64,000 nt of DNA from Pectinophora gossypiella (taxonomy: Eukaryota > Arthropoda > Insecta > Lepidoptera > Gelechiidae), in the NCBI RefSeq assembly GCF_024362695.1, contig NC_065405.1, positions 6,890,672 to 6,954,671 of the forward strand. The letters are read 5' to 3'. The position numbers and the translations under genes were made by a program. A model generated the notes under the pieces. That model had not been told where the DNA came from. It saw only the letters and a list, made by a program, of their open reading frames with translations, and searched no databases. Shown here piece after piece: positions 45,387-55,511 of the stretch; position 1 is the first letter of the stretch; each line of letters begins with the position of its first letter.

Positions 45387-45722
45387 CATCATCATCATCT
45401 CCCTACCTAACCTAACCTGAAGATTTGACAAGTCGGGTTTTTTACACAAGCGACTGCCTGTCTGATCTTCCAACCCGCGACGGAAAAACCAGCCCAATAC
45501 ATGTTAGGTCACATACCTCCGAAAATTCATTTCTCGGGAATGTGGGTTTCCTCACGCCGTTTTCCTTCACCGCTGAGCACGTGATAATCATTTATGATCG
45601 AAATATAAATTCGAAAACAAATTCGATAATCATTGGTTTAGACCTATGAGTCGAACTTGCGACCTCAAAGTGAGAGGCAAGCGTTCTACCAACTGAGCTA
45701 CCACAGCTCCCGTTGGTAGAAC
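45387..45722 (-). mobile_element. Second-family SINE with 18-bp target duplication
   Basis: GTTGCTACTTTGTGACCT at 45369-45386 and GTTGCTACTCTGTGACCT at 45723-45740 differ at one base. The CAT-repeat tail is at the left. The minus-strand head carries GGTAGCTCAGTTGGTAGAAC and a GTCGCAAGTTCGACTC B box. Body blocks match the copies at 14122 and 38679. Confidence 0.9.
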
Positions 45723-45897
45723 GTTGCTACTCTGTGACCTGAAAGTGATTAAAATAACTTTTTACCCGACTGTGGCGAATGAAGGAATGTGTTTGACCGC
45801 TACGTATATAGAATAACTTTTTGACATTGCGATAGATATGATCTCTCGTCTTGGCAAAGTTTTACATGAAAATGTTTTTGTTGGCTTAATGTTACAC

Positions 45898-46172
45898 AAG
45901 TAGCTACAAGAAAGCAGGCTCCGTTGGTTTGGACACGTAAAAAGAAGACCTCCATATTACGTGGGTAACGTTACAGCCAATCTAAACATACCAGGGTTTA
46001 GACCAAGAGGACGACCAAAAACAAGATGGGCGGATGTGGTCAAAAAGGACCTGTGTATGTGCAAGGTCTCCGAGAACGACACGTCCGATAGAGCGAAGTG
46101 GAAGAGAAGTACGAAGAAGGCAGACCCCATCATCAGATGGGAATAATAAATGCCAAGGAGAGAGAGAGAGGG
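45898..46172 (+). mobile_element. 5'-truncated RTE-like LINE with 12-bp target duplication
   Basis: TTAATGTTACAC is exact at 45886-45897 and 46173-46184. The plus frame reads RLRWFGHVKRRPPYYVGNVT, PGFRPRGRPKTRWADVVKKD and DRAKWKRSTKKADP, then stops at 46146. A GA-repeat tail follows. This is the classic C-terminus of RTE-like ORF2. Unlike the copy at 30384, the frame is open throughout, suggesting a younger insertion of a different subfamily. Confidence 0.85.
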
Positions 46173-46184
46173 TTAATGTTACAC

Positions 46185-46502
46185 GATGACTCAAAAGCTC
46201 ACCTAGGAACGGTGAACAATGAATTGTTTAATGTTTTGATTGAAATACAATATTATTTGTTTCCAAAATGTCTAATAAACAGGAGGCTACTTGTATTACA
46301 CCAACGCGAAACCTCGCGAATTCCTGCGTTCTGATATTTACATAAGTACCGCAGTAGCTCTATATTAATTAATTTGGTTATTGGAGCATCGTCGAAGGTA
46401 AACTATTTGATGAAAAATAAACATCTTACAAGAAATTTGAATGCCTTCTTCTAGAGTTTATATTAATACGATTTCGAGCTTAACGTCAGTTTATATGAGT
46501 AA
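46185..46502. other. No gene recognised
   Basis: Short non-coding interval between an RTE-like tail and a Helitron. Confidence 0.5.
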
Positions 46503-46757
46503 TCAGCGACCCGCCCCGGCTTCGCTCGGGTGCAATGCCGAGGAAAAAATGAAATTATTTACAACATCACATTAAAAACCTCAATAATAACAATATTTCT
46601 TCACTATTTAAAGGATGTTATTATACATATAAACCTGCCTCTTGAATCACTCTGACTATTTAAAAAAAACCGCAAATCCATTGTATAGTTTTAAAAATTT
46701 AAGCGTACATAGGGATATATGGACAGAAAAGCGACTTTGTTTTATACTATGTAGTGA
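46503..46757 (-). mobile_element. Non-autonomous Helitron, complete ends
   Basis: On the minus strand it starts TCACTACATAGTATAAAACA and ends with the hairpin-forming CCGAGCGAAGCCGGGGCGGG, then TCGCTGA. The preceding host base is A and the following one is T, as expected for Helitron insertion. The interior includes CGCTTTTCTGTCCATATATC and CAAGAGGCAGGTTTATATG. There is no coding sequence. Confidence 0.8.
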
Positions 46758-47442
46758 TACACGCACTTCTGAGTAAATAGGGTCAACTATAGAAAATGAA
46801 CAAATAGAGGGTATAACTAATTTCTGTTTTAATACATACATAAACAGCGACGCATGCGCAAAACGCGTCGTGATGGCGCCGACAAGTCGCGGCGAGTCAT
46901 CTCGCATCAATAAAGTGATTCAAATACCAATCAAGACAAACGCATTCAATCAACCTCCATAGGACCAGTTATAGCTCGTTAACTATCATTATATAAGAGG
47001 GTATCCTTCGCACCATATGAGTATTGAGAAAGGTGAAACCTAAGTATTCAATAGTCAACATTATCACTAGGTAGGAATTTAAGCAATGAAGGGTATACGT
47101 ACGTATATACTTGTAGGCATTGAATTTAATAGAAACTTAAAGAGATTTACTGGGACACCTTTGATAATATGAATAGAAAGCCTGTTGTGTGTGTGAATAT
47201 AAATTATATAAGTAATATTTATTTCATTTGGAGCGTGTTTTTCATATTTAAGCACAGCTTTTGTAGGTAAAAGAACCTCCCCAAAAGTTATAAAAGCACA
47301 AAGCACGGGGGTTAAATACGCCACATCAAAGCAATTCATCTAAAAAAAGGAACATTGCAATTTGACATTTGCGCATATTTTTTTTTTTTATTTGATAAAC
47401 TGAGTAGGTATACAGTTTTGACGCATAGCATCGCTAAACCAG
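46758..47442. other. No gene recognised
   Basis: AT-rich non-coding DNA leading to the tandem duplication. Confidence 0.5.
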
Positions 47443-47602
47443 GAATGGTTTGTAAAAGTATTTATCATTAATAATAATAATTATATAAATATTAATAAAT
47501 GTCAAATAGCAATATAGCTTTTTTAGAATAATTGCTTCGATGTGGCGAATGGTTTGTAAAAGTATTTATCATTAATAATAATAATTATATAAATATTAAT
47601 AA
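47443..47602 (+). repeat. 104-bp tandem duplication, second copy interrupted
   Basis: GAATGGTTTGTAAAAGTATT starts copy 1 at 47443 and copy 2 at 47547. Copy 1 runs to GATGTGGC at 47546. Copy 2 proceeds identically to TAAATATTAATAA (47590-47602), where the SINE and BEL block intervenes. It resumes at 53418 and ends GATGTGGCG at 53466. The duplication therefore predates both insertions. Confidence 0.9.
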
Positions 47603-47679
47603 CAGCCTCCGTGGTCTAGTGGTTAGAGCGTTAGGCTCACGATCTGGAGGTCCGGGTTCGATTCCCGATGGGGACATTG

Positions 47680-47889
47680 TGTTGGAGGCGATGGTCGCTC
47701 CGGTAAATAAAACCCTTCGAGATGTTAAAGTGGACTGTATTAGAATTAAGAACTAGGAAATATTTACATAAAGTTAGGAGATATAAGAAAACGTGCCTCG
47801 TCGGCAAAGTCCGTGGCGTAAAGTCCTGTAATATTGCCATAGGACAAAATATTACAGTAAAAATAATATAGACCTTGATGTTGCCAACA
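47680..47889 (-). repeat. 3' LTR of BEL element
   Basis: 210 bp, TGTTGG to CCAACA. It differs from the 5' LTR by about six changes, mostly small indels in the first third on the plus strand. The two LTRs start identical at insertion, so the insertion is fairly recent. Confidence 0.9.
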
Positions 47890-48426
47890 TGCTGCGGCCT
47901 CACAGAATATGACTTATTTTTAAATTGAAGCAATTAACCTTTTAAAGCACAACTTATAGAGTAGAATATCAAACTATTAAAGACATACTACTGAAGTGAA
48001 GCTAATCAATTCAATGTAAAACATTCATTTTAATGTATTCTATGAAGCACATGAATAACATTTCTTTTAAGTTAAGTGAAAAACAATCTAGTGAAAACTT
48101 TAGACACATAAGTACAAATAGTAACCTTTTACATCTGATACAATGCCTTTATATAAGTTAAAAAAAAACTATCGACCAGAGTATAGATGTACAACAGTTT
48201 TAAGAATTGTTATTATTAAAAGAGAAAAACATTACATCTCATAACAATATTTGTAAGAAAACTGTTTGCAAAATGAAAACATTAAAATAATAATTTTATG
48301 TAACTTATTCTATATAAAAATATCCTATAATAGGTATGTAAGTAAAACATAACAATGTATCTTCAGGTAAGTAAATACATAAGCACATATAAAATAAAAT
48401 AACCTTTAATCTTATTCTAAATATAT

Positions 48427-51400
48427 TTACTTATCTATAGGCAAGACGCTCACCTTCGTCACAGACCTAATGTGAGTTTTGCCATTAGGCGTCTTTACTT
48501 CTAAAGCCCTAACTTTCTGGTCAGCTCCAGGGAAAACTTTGGTTACCCGGGCCATGGGCCATGACAATGGTGGGGTGTCTTGTTCCCTAAGTATCACTAG
48601 AGAACCTACATCAATATTTGGTACATCATCTCGCCATTTAGGACGAGTTTGTAACACGGTAAGATAATGTTTGTACCATACTTTCCAAAACATTTGTTTT
48701 AGCTTTATACAATGGTCCCAAAACCTTAACCTATTGTTAGGTACATCTGACACATTTTGTTCTGGATATGAGGTCGGAGCCACCCCAATGAGAAAATGTC
48801 CCGGCGTGAGGTATGAAAAGTCATCGATGTCTGAAGTTGACATGGGAACTAAAGGCCTCGAATTTAGTACGGCTTCGATCTCACACAAAACAGTTTGAAG
48901 CTGCTCATAAGTTAGCAGAGTGTTGTGTACAATACGTTTTAAATGGTACTTTGTACTTTTGACTGCGGCCTCCCAGAGGCCACCAAACACCGGTGAGTAG
49001 CATGGAATGAAGTTAAATCGCACTCCTCTAATAGTTGAATAATCTTGCACCTGTGTTTGATGGTCTCGAGACGCGAGCAGCTTGTGCAAATCAGCTAATT
49101 GGTTGTCTGCGCCCTTAAACGTCGCTGCGTTGTCACAATAAACATCGGTGGGCAAACCGCGTCGCGATATTAGTCGTTTGAAACAAGCGAGAAAGGTATC
49201 GGTGGTCAAGTCTGAGGCCAACTCAAGATGAATTGCCTTTGTTGAAAAGCAGACGAAAACACAAATATAGCCTTTACCTACTACTGACTTTCGTATACGC
49301 GAAAGCTTAACATTGACGGGCCCAGCGAAGTCTATTCCAACCTTCTCGAAGGGACGCGAAGGGGTGACACGGTCCGCAGGTAATGAACCCATTAACTGTT
49401 TTGCAGCCGCCGCTTTCAGTCTGAAACACATAATACATTTGTGAGTGACTTTTTTAATCTCTCGTATACCATTAATTATCCAGTATCTTTCGTTTAAGCT
49501 AGATAACAAAAGTTTAGGTCCTGCATGAAGCAGCCTATAATGCTCATTCAGAATAATAAGTTGTGTAACATGAGAATTTTTAGCTAATATCAAAGGGTGT
49601 TTCCTAACATAGGTAAGATTAGCATGGTCAAGCCTGCCCCCTACTCTTAATAAACCCTCTTCATCTACAAACGGATGCAATGGCTTTAAACTACCTTTTA
49701 AACAAGTACCATTTCCTATAGAGTGAAATTCCTCTTTGAAGTGAAGGGATTGATCATGTTTCAAAATCAGTCTCAATGCATTATTTAACTCGGCACTAGA
49801 CAAATAATTATTTTTATTCTTATCGTTTTTAGATTTAATGTTGCGACAGAATCTCAGTACATAAGCTAAAACTCGTGTCATTTTTTGTATAGATGAATAC
49901 TTGTAAATATAATCAAATACCTCCGACTGCGATTGCGCGACCAGGGAGATCACGGCGCTGGTGGTCGGGGCTTCAGGTAGGTCTACAGGTGACCCGGGTG
50001 TAGCAGACTTCTGCTCAGGTAAATTGACAGGTAAGTCTATATATTCATGGACTAAGTACTCACTGTTTCGTTGAAAGTCTGGGCCGTGCCACCGTACCTT
50101 GGAGTGTGGAAGATCACTGGGGTCACTTAGGGTGCCTCTGCTTATTAAATCGGCAGGGCTACCAATAGTATTAAAGCTCTGATATTCAGAGAAAGACCTC
50201 TCATCTTTATGCAATCGTTTTTCTAAATTATGATTGTCCTGCAACTTCACAGAGTTTAGGAATACACTTTCGCAGAGCCTGTGCTCTGTAGATTTTTCAT
50301 TGTATACATGTGGTACACTTTCAGCTTCCCAAAATGAACTTACAGCATTATTAAGACCGTTAACACAGCTTTGACAATACAAAGATACAACCTTATCAGA
50401 CGCATGCTGGTCTGCAACACTACCTCCCACTACATAGCCGAACTTGGTGTTTATGAAGCGCGGTGTGGGCAGCTCATTCTGCGATGAGAGGCGCTCTGGC
50501 TCCGTGGATGGCAGTATCACCTGAAAAAATATGTCCGCACCCATAAGCATATCAATTTCCCCAGGCACATTAAAGTTATCATCTGCAAGTGGTAAGGCAG
50601 GTGGGATAAACATACACGACAAGTCAATCTTGTTTTGTGGGAGTTTGCATGTGATTGTGTCAATGACATGGCAGTTGACCGTAGTTGAATAGTCAGACTT
50701 CAATGAATAGACATGCAACGGAAGGGAATAGGATATTTTGGTCTTTGCATTGGAAATACCAACTATATCAGCCGCATTCCGCTTAGGAGTCATGCCTAGC
50801 ACATTGACAAGCTTGCTGGTAACAAACGAAGCCTGTGAGCCACTGTCTAATAAGGCCTTTATGGTGTGCTCCGTGCCATCCTTAGCAACAACCTTGACAC
50901 GGCAAGTGGGAAGGATCACATGTGCATTGTCACAAGAAAAATTGCATGACTGTATTTTATTGACCACTTCCTCAGCGTGCAGTAATGTATTATGTGCTTG
51001 CCTGCATGTAGCGCATCGGAAATGGTATCTGCATTTTTTAGTGTGTGAATTTAAGCATATCTCACACAACTTGTTAGCCCTAACAAACTTTATTCTGTCA
51101 GCGACAGCCATACATTTAAAATGCGGGCAGTTAAATAATTTGTGGGTTGTGGACTTACATTTCAGACATCCGGAGGCTCCTGAGTCGGTTGCGATGTTGA
51201 CAGCCAGTTTCTTCCTTACCATACCCTGGTCTGCAGTTTCCAGAGCCATGGCTCGTCGTTCTAGGTACTCAAGGAACTCCTTGAGGGACGGGTCAGCCTT
51301 CAGGTCTCGTTCCATCTGATATGCTCGTGCCGTGTAGGTATCTAGTTTGCGAAACAAAAGACACAATAATATGGCATCCCACGATTTAACTGAGTCGTCT

Positions 51401-52128
51401 AAGTTCTTTAAAGCCACAATTTCCTGCCTAACTGTCGATATAAACTCGCGCAGTTGCACTGAGGTTGATTTTGATACAGAGGGCATATCCAAGATTGTGT
51501 TAATATGATCACAAATAATCAAGTGACGATTGTCATATCTACTGTTAATTAATTGCAATGCCTCTTCATAGCTCTCATCTAACAAAGGTAAGTTCTTAAT
51601 TAAGTCATAAGGCTCATCTTTTAACAAAGTCCTTAAATAGTACATGCGTTGGATATTGTCTAACGAACTGTTGTTATGAATCATACTGTTATACAGTTGA
51701 ATAAACGGTTTAAAGTCACCGTACTTACCAGTGAAAGGTTTAATTTGAATTTGAGGCAGATTGATTTTGGCAGCCGTGGCAGACGACGTTGACGGCGTGT
51801 TAGGCTTCTCGGTACGCATAGCCGTACCAGAGAGCAAAGACAGTTGGCTGCTCAGGGAACTAAGGGCCGAGTAATACTTGTCCTCCATGGACTCTACATC
51901 CTCCTTGTCGTCATCACTAAGCTGTATTATTTCCACATTAAACTGCTCGTACTCCTTGAACGAAGTCTCGAGCCGCGACTTGCGAATGTTTAAGGTGTCC
52001 ATAGTCGCCTTGTTGAATTGTTCACTAGCCACAAAATTAAAAATCCGTGTCAACGTGCCCTTTACGTATCCTCTTGCTGCAATTAAATGATGAAAACGCT
52101 CGTCGTCTGCCATTGCCGTTAATAACAA
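48427..52128 (-). CDS. BEL/Pao polyprotein: Gag, protease, integrase (no RT)
   Basis: This is an uninterrupted 1233-residue frame. Residues about 120-300 form the Gag-like DUF1759 region (PFTGKYGDFKPFIQLYNSMI). Residues 320-385 are cysteine/histidine-rich zinc-knuckle-like. Residues 400-575 are the DUF1758 aspartic protease, with LLDSGSQAS and D428. The next landmark expected is reverse transcriptase. Instead the chain goes from an LEKRLHKDERSFSEY segment (about 635-650) directly to GSPADLISRG at about 656-665, which normally follows RNase H. A domain block of several hundred residues is thus missing without breaking the frame (junction near 50175). The integrase follows: zinc residues H863, H868, C898 and C901; catalytic D933, D999 and E1053; and a DUF5641-type C-terminus. 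The start at 52128 suits Gag, though M6 is equally possible. Confidence 0.9.
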   Translation of the reverse strand: MLLTAMADDERFHHLIAARGYVKGTLTRIFNFVASEQFNKATMDTLNIRKSRLETSFKEYEQFNVEIIQLSDDDKEDVESMEDKYYSALSSLSSQLSLLSGTAMRTEKPNTPSTSSATAAKINLPQIQIKPFTGKYGDFKPFIQLYNSMIHNNSSLDNIQRMYYLRTLLKDEPYDLIKNLPLLDESYEEALQLINSRYDNRHLIICDHINTILDMPSVSKSTSVQLREFISTVRQEIVALKNLDDSVKSWDAILLCLLFRKLDTYTARAYQMERDLKADPSLKEFLEYLERRAMALETADQGMVRKKLAVNIATDSGASGCLKCKSTTHKLFNCPHFKCMAVADRIKFVRANKLCEICLNSHTKKCRYHFRCATCRQAHNTLLHAEEVVNKIQSCNFSCDNAHVILPTCRVKVVAKDGTEHTIKALLDSGSQASFVTSKLVNVLGMTPKRNAADIVGISNAKTKISYSLPLHVYSLKSDYSTTVNCHVIDTITCKLPQNKIDLSCMFIPPALPLADDNFNVPGEIDMLMGADIFFQVILPSTEPERLSSQNELPTPRFINTKFGYVVGGSVADQHASDKVVSLYCQSCVNGLNNAVSSFWEAESVPHVYNEKSTEHRLCESVFLNSVKLQDNHNLEKRLHKDERSFSEYQSFNTIGSPADLISRGTLSDPSDLPHSKVRWHGPDFQRNSEYLVHEYIDLPVNLPEQKSATPGSPVDLPEAPTTSAVISLVAQSQSEVFDYIYKYSSIQKMTRVLAYVLRFCRNIKSKNDKNKNNYLSSAELNNALRLILKHDQSLHFKEEFHSIGNGTCLKGSLKPLHPFVDEEGLLRVGGRLDHANLTYVRKHPLILAKNSHVTQLIILNEHYRLLHAGPKLLLSSLNERYWIINGIREIKKVTHKCIMCFRLKAAAAKQLMGSLPADRVTPSRPFEKVGIDFAGPVNVKLSRIRKSVVGKGYICVFVCFSTKAIHLELASDLTTDTFLACFKRLISRRGLPTDVYCDNAATFKGADNQLADLHKLLASRDHQTQVQDYSTIRGVRFNFIPCYSPVFGGLWEAAVKSTKYHLKRIVHNTLLTYEQLQTVLCEIEAVLNSRPLVPMSTSDIDDFSYLTPGHFLIGVAPTSYPEQNVSDVPNNRLRFWDHCIKLKQMFWKVWYKHYLTVLQTRPKWRDDVPNIDVGSLVILREQDTPPLSWPMARVTKVFPGADQKVRALEVKTPNGKTHIRSVTKVSVLPIDK

Positions 52129-52920
52129 TTACAATAGTATATAACAAACGAATAAAACTTGTATAAATATAAAATGTAAAAAATGAAATTATGATTTAAC
52201 GAAAAAATTAAAATGGTTGAATGAGTAAAAAATTCAAAAAATTGTTCGGAGATTCGTTCCTCGTCGCGCCGGTAGAGCTTCACTGCGTCACCTTGCTGTG
52301 ATTGGTTGCCGCTCTGCGTCAAATTTCCCGCTCGTCCGTGATTGGCTGAAATGCTGTGCCGCCGTTGTATTATAGGCCGCACGCACACGGCACACGGAGT
52401 GAGTGAGTGGTATAGATGTTGCCCTCTTGCGGTAAATATGTGCGACGAAGACACCGATCAATGATACCCAGTCAATATTGAAGTGGATTGAAGTGAAAAA
52501 ATTGAAGTCACTTTAAAAAAAAATAAAAAATTGCCGCTCACGATAAATTTTGCGTGTAGCTTGAAAATATGAAACAGAATTGATGCTCACGATTATGTAG
52601 CGTGAAAACATGTAGGTTTCTTCCTTCTTCTATAATCTTCTTATCGCTGTTTCTGCAGCCTATTATGTAGCGATGGAATGACTAGGAAAAATTTTGCCGC
52701 CAAACCTCGTAGGCGCGAAGCGTTTGAAGTTGAAGTTGAAGTGAAGAATGTATAGAATCGCCGCAAATTCCTATTTTGTTGCGATAGATGGCTCGTCCAT
52801 TAATAATTCGACGTAAATCGCTGCCACCCGTCGTAGGAAAAATGCTATCGTTGACTTTATGTTGACGACACTTTCCCGCCGCCGCGCTGCTTTCTTTGTC
52901 TTCAAAGTCACTGATTTTTC

Positions 52921-52938
52921 CCGGTCTCGTATGGACCA
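52921..52938 (-). promoter_or_regulatory. Primer-binding-site candidate
   Basis: TGGTCCATACGAGACCGG begins one base inside the 5' LTR boundary on the minus strand. Its leading TGG matches the CCA end of a tRNA. The tRNA identity is not determined. Confidence 0.6.
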
Positions 52939-52939
52939 A

Positions 52940-53149
52940 TGTTGGAGGCGATGGTCGCTCCGGTAAATAAAACTCTTCGAGATGTTAAAAAGTGGACTGT
53001 ATTATATTAAAACTAGGAAATATTTACATAAAGTTAGGAGATACAAGAAAACGTGCCTCGTCGGCAAAGTCCGTGGCGTAAAGTCCTGTAATATTGCCAT
53101 AGGACAAAATATTACAGTAAAAATAATATAGACCTTGATGTTGCCAACA
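52940..53149 (-). repeat. 5' LTR of BEL element
   Basis: 210 bp, the partner of 47680-47889. On the minus strand it starts TGTTGGCAACATCAAGG and ends CCTCCAACA. It would carry the element's promoter. I do not mark a specific TATA box. Confidence 0.9.
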
Positions 53150-53417
53150 CATTGTCGAAATCACTTTGTGAGACTGTCCTTTGTTTGGTAAGGACTTTTC
53201 AGGCTTGAATCACCTGATTGTCCGAAAAAGTAAGATGATTCCGTGCTTCGGAGGGCACGCTAAGCCGTTGGTCCCGGCTATTAGCCGTAAAAACACCTCC
53301 ACCAACCCGCAGTGGAGCAGCGTGGTGGAGTATGCTCCATACCCCCTCCGGTAGATTGAGGGGAGGCCTGTGCCCAGCAGTGGGACGTATATAGGCAGTT
53401 TATGTAAATATTAATAA

Positions 53418-54987
53418 ATATCAAATAGCAATATAGCTTTTTTAGAATAATTGCTTCGATGTGGCGTTTTCAACCCCCAGCTATTTGTGCTTTTATAACT
53501 TTTTATACCTAGTAGCTAAAGTATAGTATTTTTCATCGCTTTGCTTGACTAGTACGATTTTATAGAAAGGTAACAAAATCATAAAATAACTGCTGGCAAG
53601 AGCATAGAACAAATTGAATCACAGCGTATCAAACTTCCATAAAATACGCATCAATGACACGGTCATGGTACTCGGCACAAACGGTTCTTGAAATTCAATT
53701 GGACTAACTCGCGAAAGTCCAACTGTCGTACAATTAGAGGCCTCGTTGAGTTCTGGAGCTATTTGTGTCCATAAATATTAATAGGCGACCGATACAGAAT
53801 ATCTACGCAAGTGGCTGGCACGTAGAATTATTTTTTACAACAATGCTTGAACACATTTTGATGGATCATATGAAAGTTATGTTACCTGTAACATAATTTG
53901 ATTCAAGAGCGATTTGTGTATCTGCAAAACTTTGTAGGAATTTCAGGCAAATATTTAAATACAAACTTACATACATACATACTACGGCTGTCGCTGAGGG
54001 GTACGCAAAGCCTAATCATAAGTCAACTTGTCCTAAAAAATGAATATGGTTGTATTTAGTTACTAGGTTATTTAACCGTTATTAGGTTATTTAGATACTC
54101 TGCACGCAAACCTTTCTTGGGAAGACAGATCGTGGAATGCTAGTTTCTATATGCGCCTTGCTCCAAATGTCCCTTGTGTTTTCGAAGATTGTGACCAACC
54201 TTCTCAATAATAAGCTTGCCTTCAGAAGAACCCTCTGTAAGACTATATCATCATTCCCGGCTTTATACGTGGCACAATATTTTAAAAGTATATTGAAGAC
54301 TCTGTAAACATTATCGATCATATTCTGTCGTTTAAATTATGCTCTGGCGATATGGCTCAATTTAAAACGTGAGTGTTTCAGTCCATTCCCATCTAAATTT
54401 ATCAGTTTTGTATACGTCTCTCACAATCGGATACACTTTTATGACTTATTTACTTACTTACATTTCCAAATCTCGGAGGAATAAATAAACAATTTTCATA
54501 CGCAAATGTAAGGTGTAAGAATTCCTCACGTTCAGTGCTATAACCGGATTTAGCCCACAAAACAAACTAAGCGTGTAAAATCCATTTCGCTTGTGGATAT
54601 ATACTAATATACAGGTACATTTAATATATACTAATATGCAGTACAGAGTAAAGTCTTTGAGCTCTCTGAGATATTTTTTTCCTTTAAGTACTAAGGGCAA
54701 CAGAGCACGGTCGTATCAAAAATAGTAGGTACATTAATTTCTCTGTTATGCTTCTAACCTTTACACTTTTTTCGACCTAAGCTATGTCCTTCAAAGGATC
54801 ATATATTATTTTATTTGGGACCCTACATTTAAGTAGATTCAAGATTCCCCGTTTGAAAACTACACCTACTTACCAAATAATGTTGAGGGATCCAGCAAAA
54901 TAGACGTATGTAATTGGTGGATTGGTGGACGCATAACAAAATAATAATACGCGTAATAAGCAGTAGTTCCCATAAGAGGACACTTAC
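53418..54987. other. End of tandem copy 2, then presumed intron
   Basis: 53418-53466 completes the second 104-bp copy. The remainder is AT-rich, without genes. If the LDLa exon at 54988-55110 is real, this is the intron downstream of it on the minus strand, beginning with the donor GTAAGTG. Confidence 0.55.
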
Positions 54988-55110
54988 CTTTTTTGCATTC
55001 TTCAATGTTTTCATCGGAGTTGTCACCGCAGTCGTTCTCTCCCTCGCACACCCACGACAGCGGTATACACTTCCCGTTCGCACACTGGAACTGCTTCACC
55101 GAACATACAT
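54988..55110 (-). CDS. Exon encoding one LDL-receptor class A repeat
   Basis: The exon is 123 bp in phase 1-1. The acceptor on the minus strand is ACTTTTGCAG, preceded by a T-rich tract with CTTAAC as a possible branch point. The donor is AAAAAAG/GTAAGTG. It encodes VCSVKQFQCANGKCIPLSWV followed by CEGENDCGDNSDENIEEC. All six cysteines and the C..END..D.SDE calcium-binding acidic pattern are present. Symmetrical phase-1 modules of this size are typical of LDLR, VLDLR, lipophorin-receptor, LRP and related extracellular proteins. This exon belongs to such a secreted or membrane receptor, but one repeat cannot identify which. Neighbouring exons are outside the window or too short for me to see. 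Confidence 0.85.
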
Positions 55111-55511
55111 CTGCAAAAGTTAAGTAAAGTAAATAACAGCAAATGAAGAACACAAATAGAAAATATGACGTATACTCTCCAGGCATGGACTAACTTCAGT
55201 TACAAGGTTCCCCAAAGATTAGTTGTCTTCTGACCGCTTGTAACTTTTCCCACCCCATAGGGATTATGGGCACAACAACTTGCATCTACTTTTGATACGA
55301 AATTCTAAGATGAATTTCGCTCACTCACTGCCACGTATTAAGTCATATTATGTTTGTGTGTAAAATAAAGTGGTTATTACTTGTATTGTTACCTATGGTG
55401 GCAGATGATCAGTGTTTAAAAATGTCCTTCCTTCATTATATCCTTATAGCTTGATCAGAATGACAAAAGGATAAAGATATTCCTAATGTGAAAAAGACAT
55501 CCATAGTATTA
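55111..55511. other. Presumed intron upstream of the LDLa exon
   Basis: It contains the polypyrimidine tract (55112-55190 on the minus strand). No other exon is recognised. Confidence 0.5.

Larger units (their letters stand above)
47680..53149 (-). mobile_element. BEL/Pao LTR retrotransposon, RT-deleted
   Basis: This 5470-bp element is flanked by CATTG on both sides (47675-47679 and 53150-53154), a 5-bp target duplication. Its 210-bp LTRs begin TGTTGG and end CCAACA. Next to the 5' LTR, on the minus strand, is a TGGTCCATACGAGACCGG primer-binding-site candidate ending near 52921. I could not assign the tRNA. The long ORF is bracketed by a leader (52129-52939) and a 3' non-coding part (47890-48426). 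Gag, protease and integrase are encoded, but reverse transcriptase and RNase H are not. Movement of this copy would have needed enzymes from an intact relative. Confidence 0.9.
47603..53404 (+). mobile_element. tRNA-derived SINE split by a BEL element
   Basis: The head is 47603-47679: CAGCCTCCGTGGTCTAGTGG, with B box GGTTCGATTCCC. The body and tail are 53155-53404, from CGAAATCACTTTGTGAGACT to CAGCAGTGGGACGTATATAG and GCAGTTTATG. TAAATATTAATAA flanks the whole SINE at 47590-47602 and 53405-53417, a 13-bp target duplication. Without the BEL insertion the SINE is about 327 bp and looks complete. Confidence 0.9.

Noticed and set aside
45400..45420. Telomere-like CCTAACCTAACC
   Set aside because: It is part of the conserved tail of the second SINE family, with only two units.
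50738..51319. 193-codon plus-strand frame
   Set aside because: It is antisense to the BEL polyprotein zinc-knuckle region and shows no recognisable family.
54866..55186. A signal peptide (MPGEYTS then a hydrophobic stretch) fused to the LDLa repeat as a first exon
   Set aside because: The hydrophobic residues come from a T-rich tract ending TTTTGCAG, which is a normal intron 3' end. The 123-bp phase 1-1 exon is the simpler reading. A true first exon is not fully excluded.
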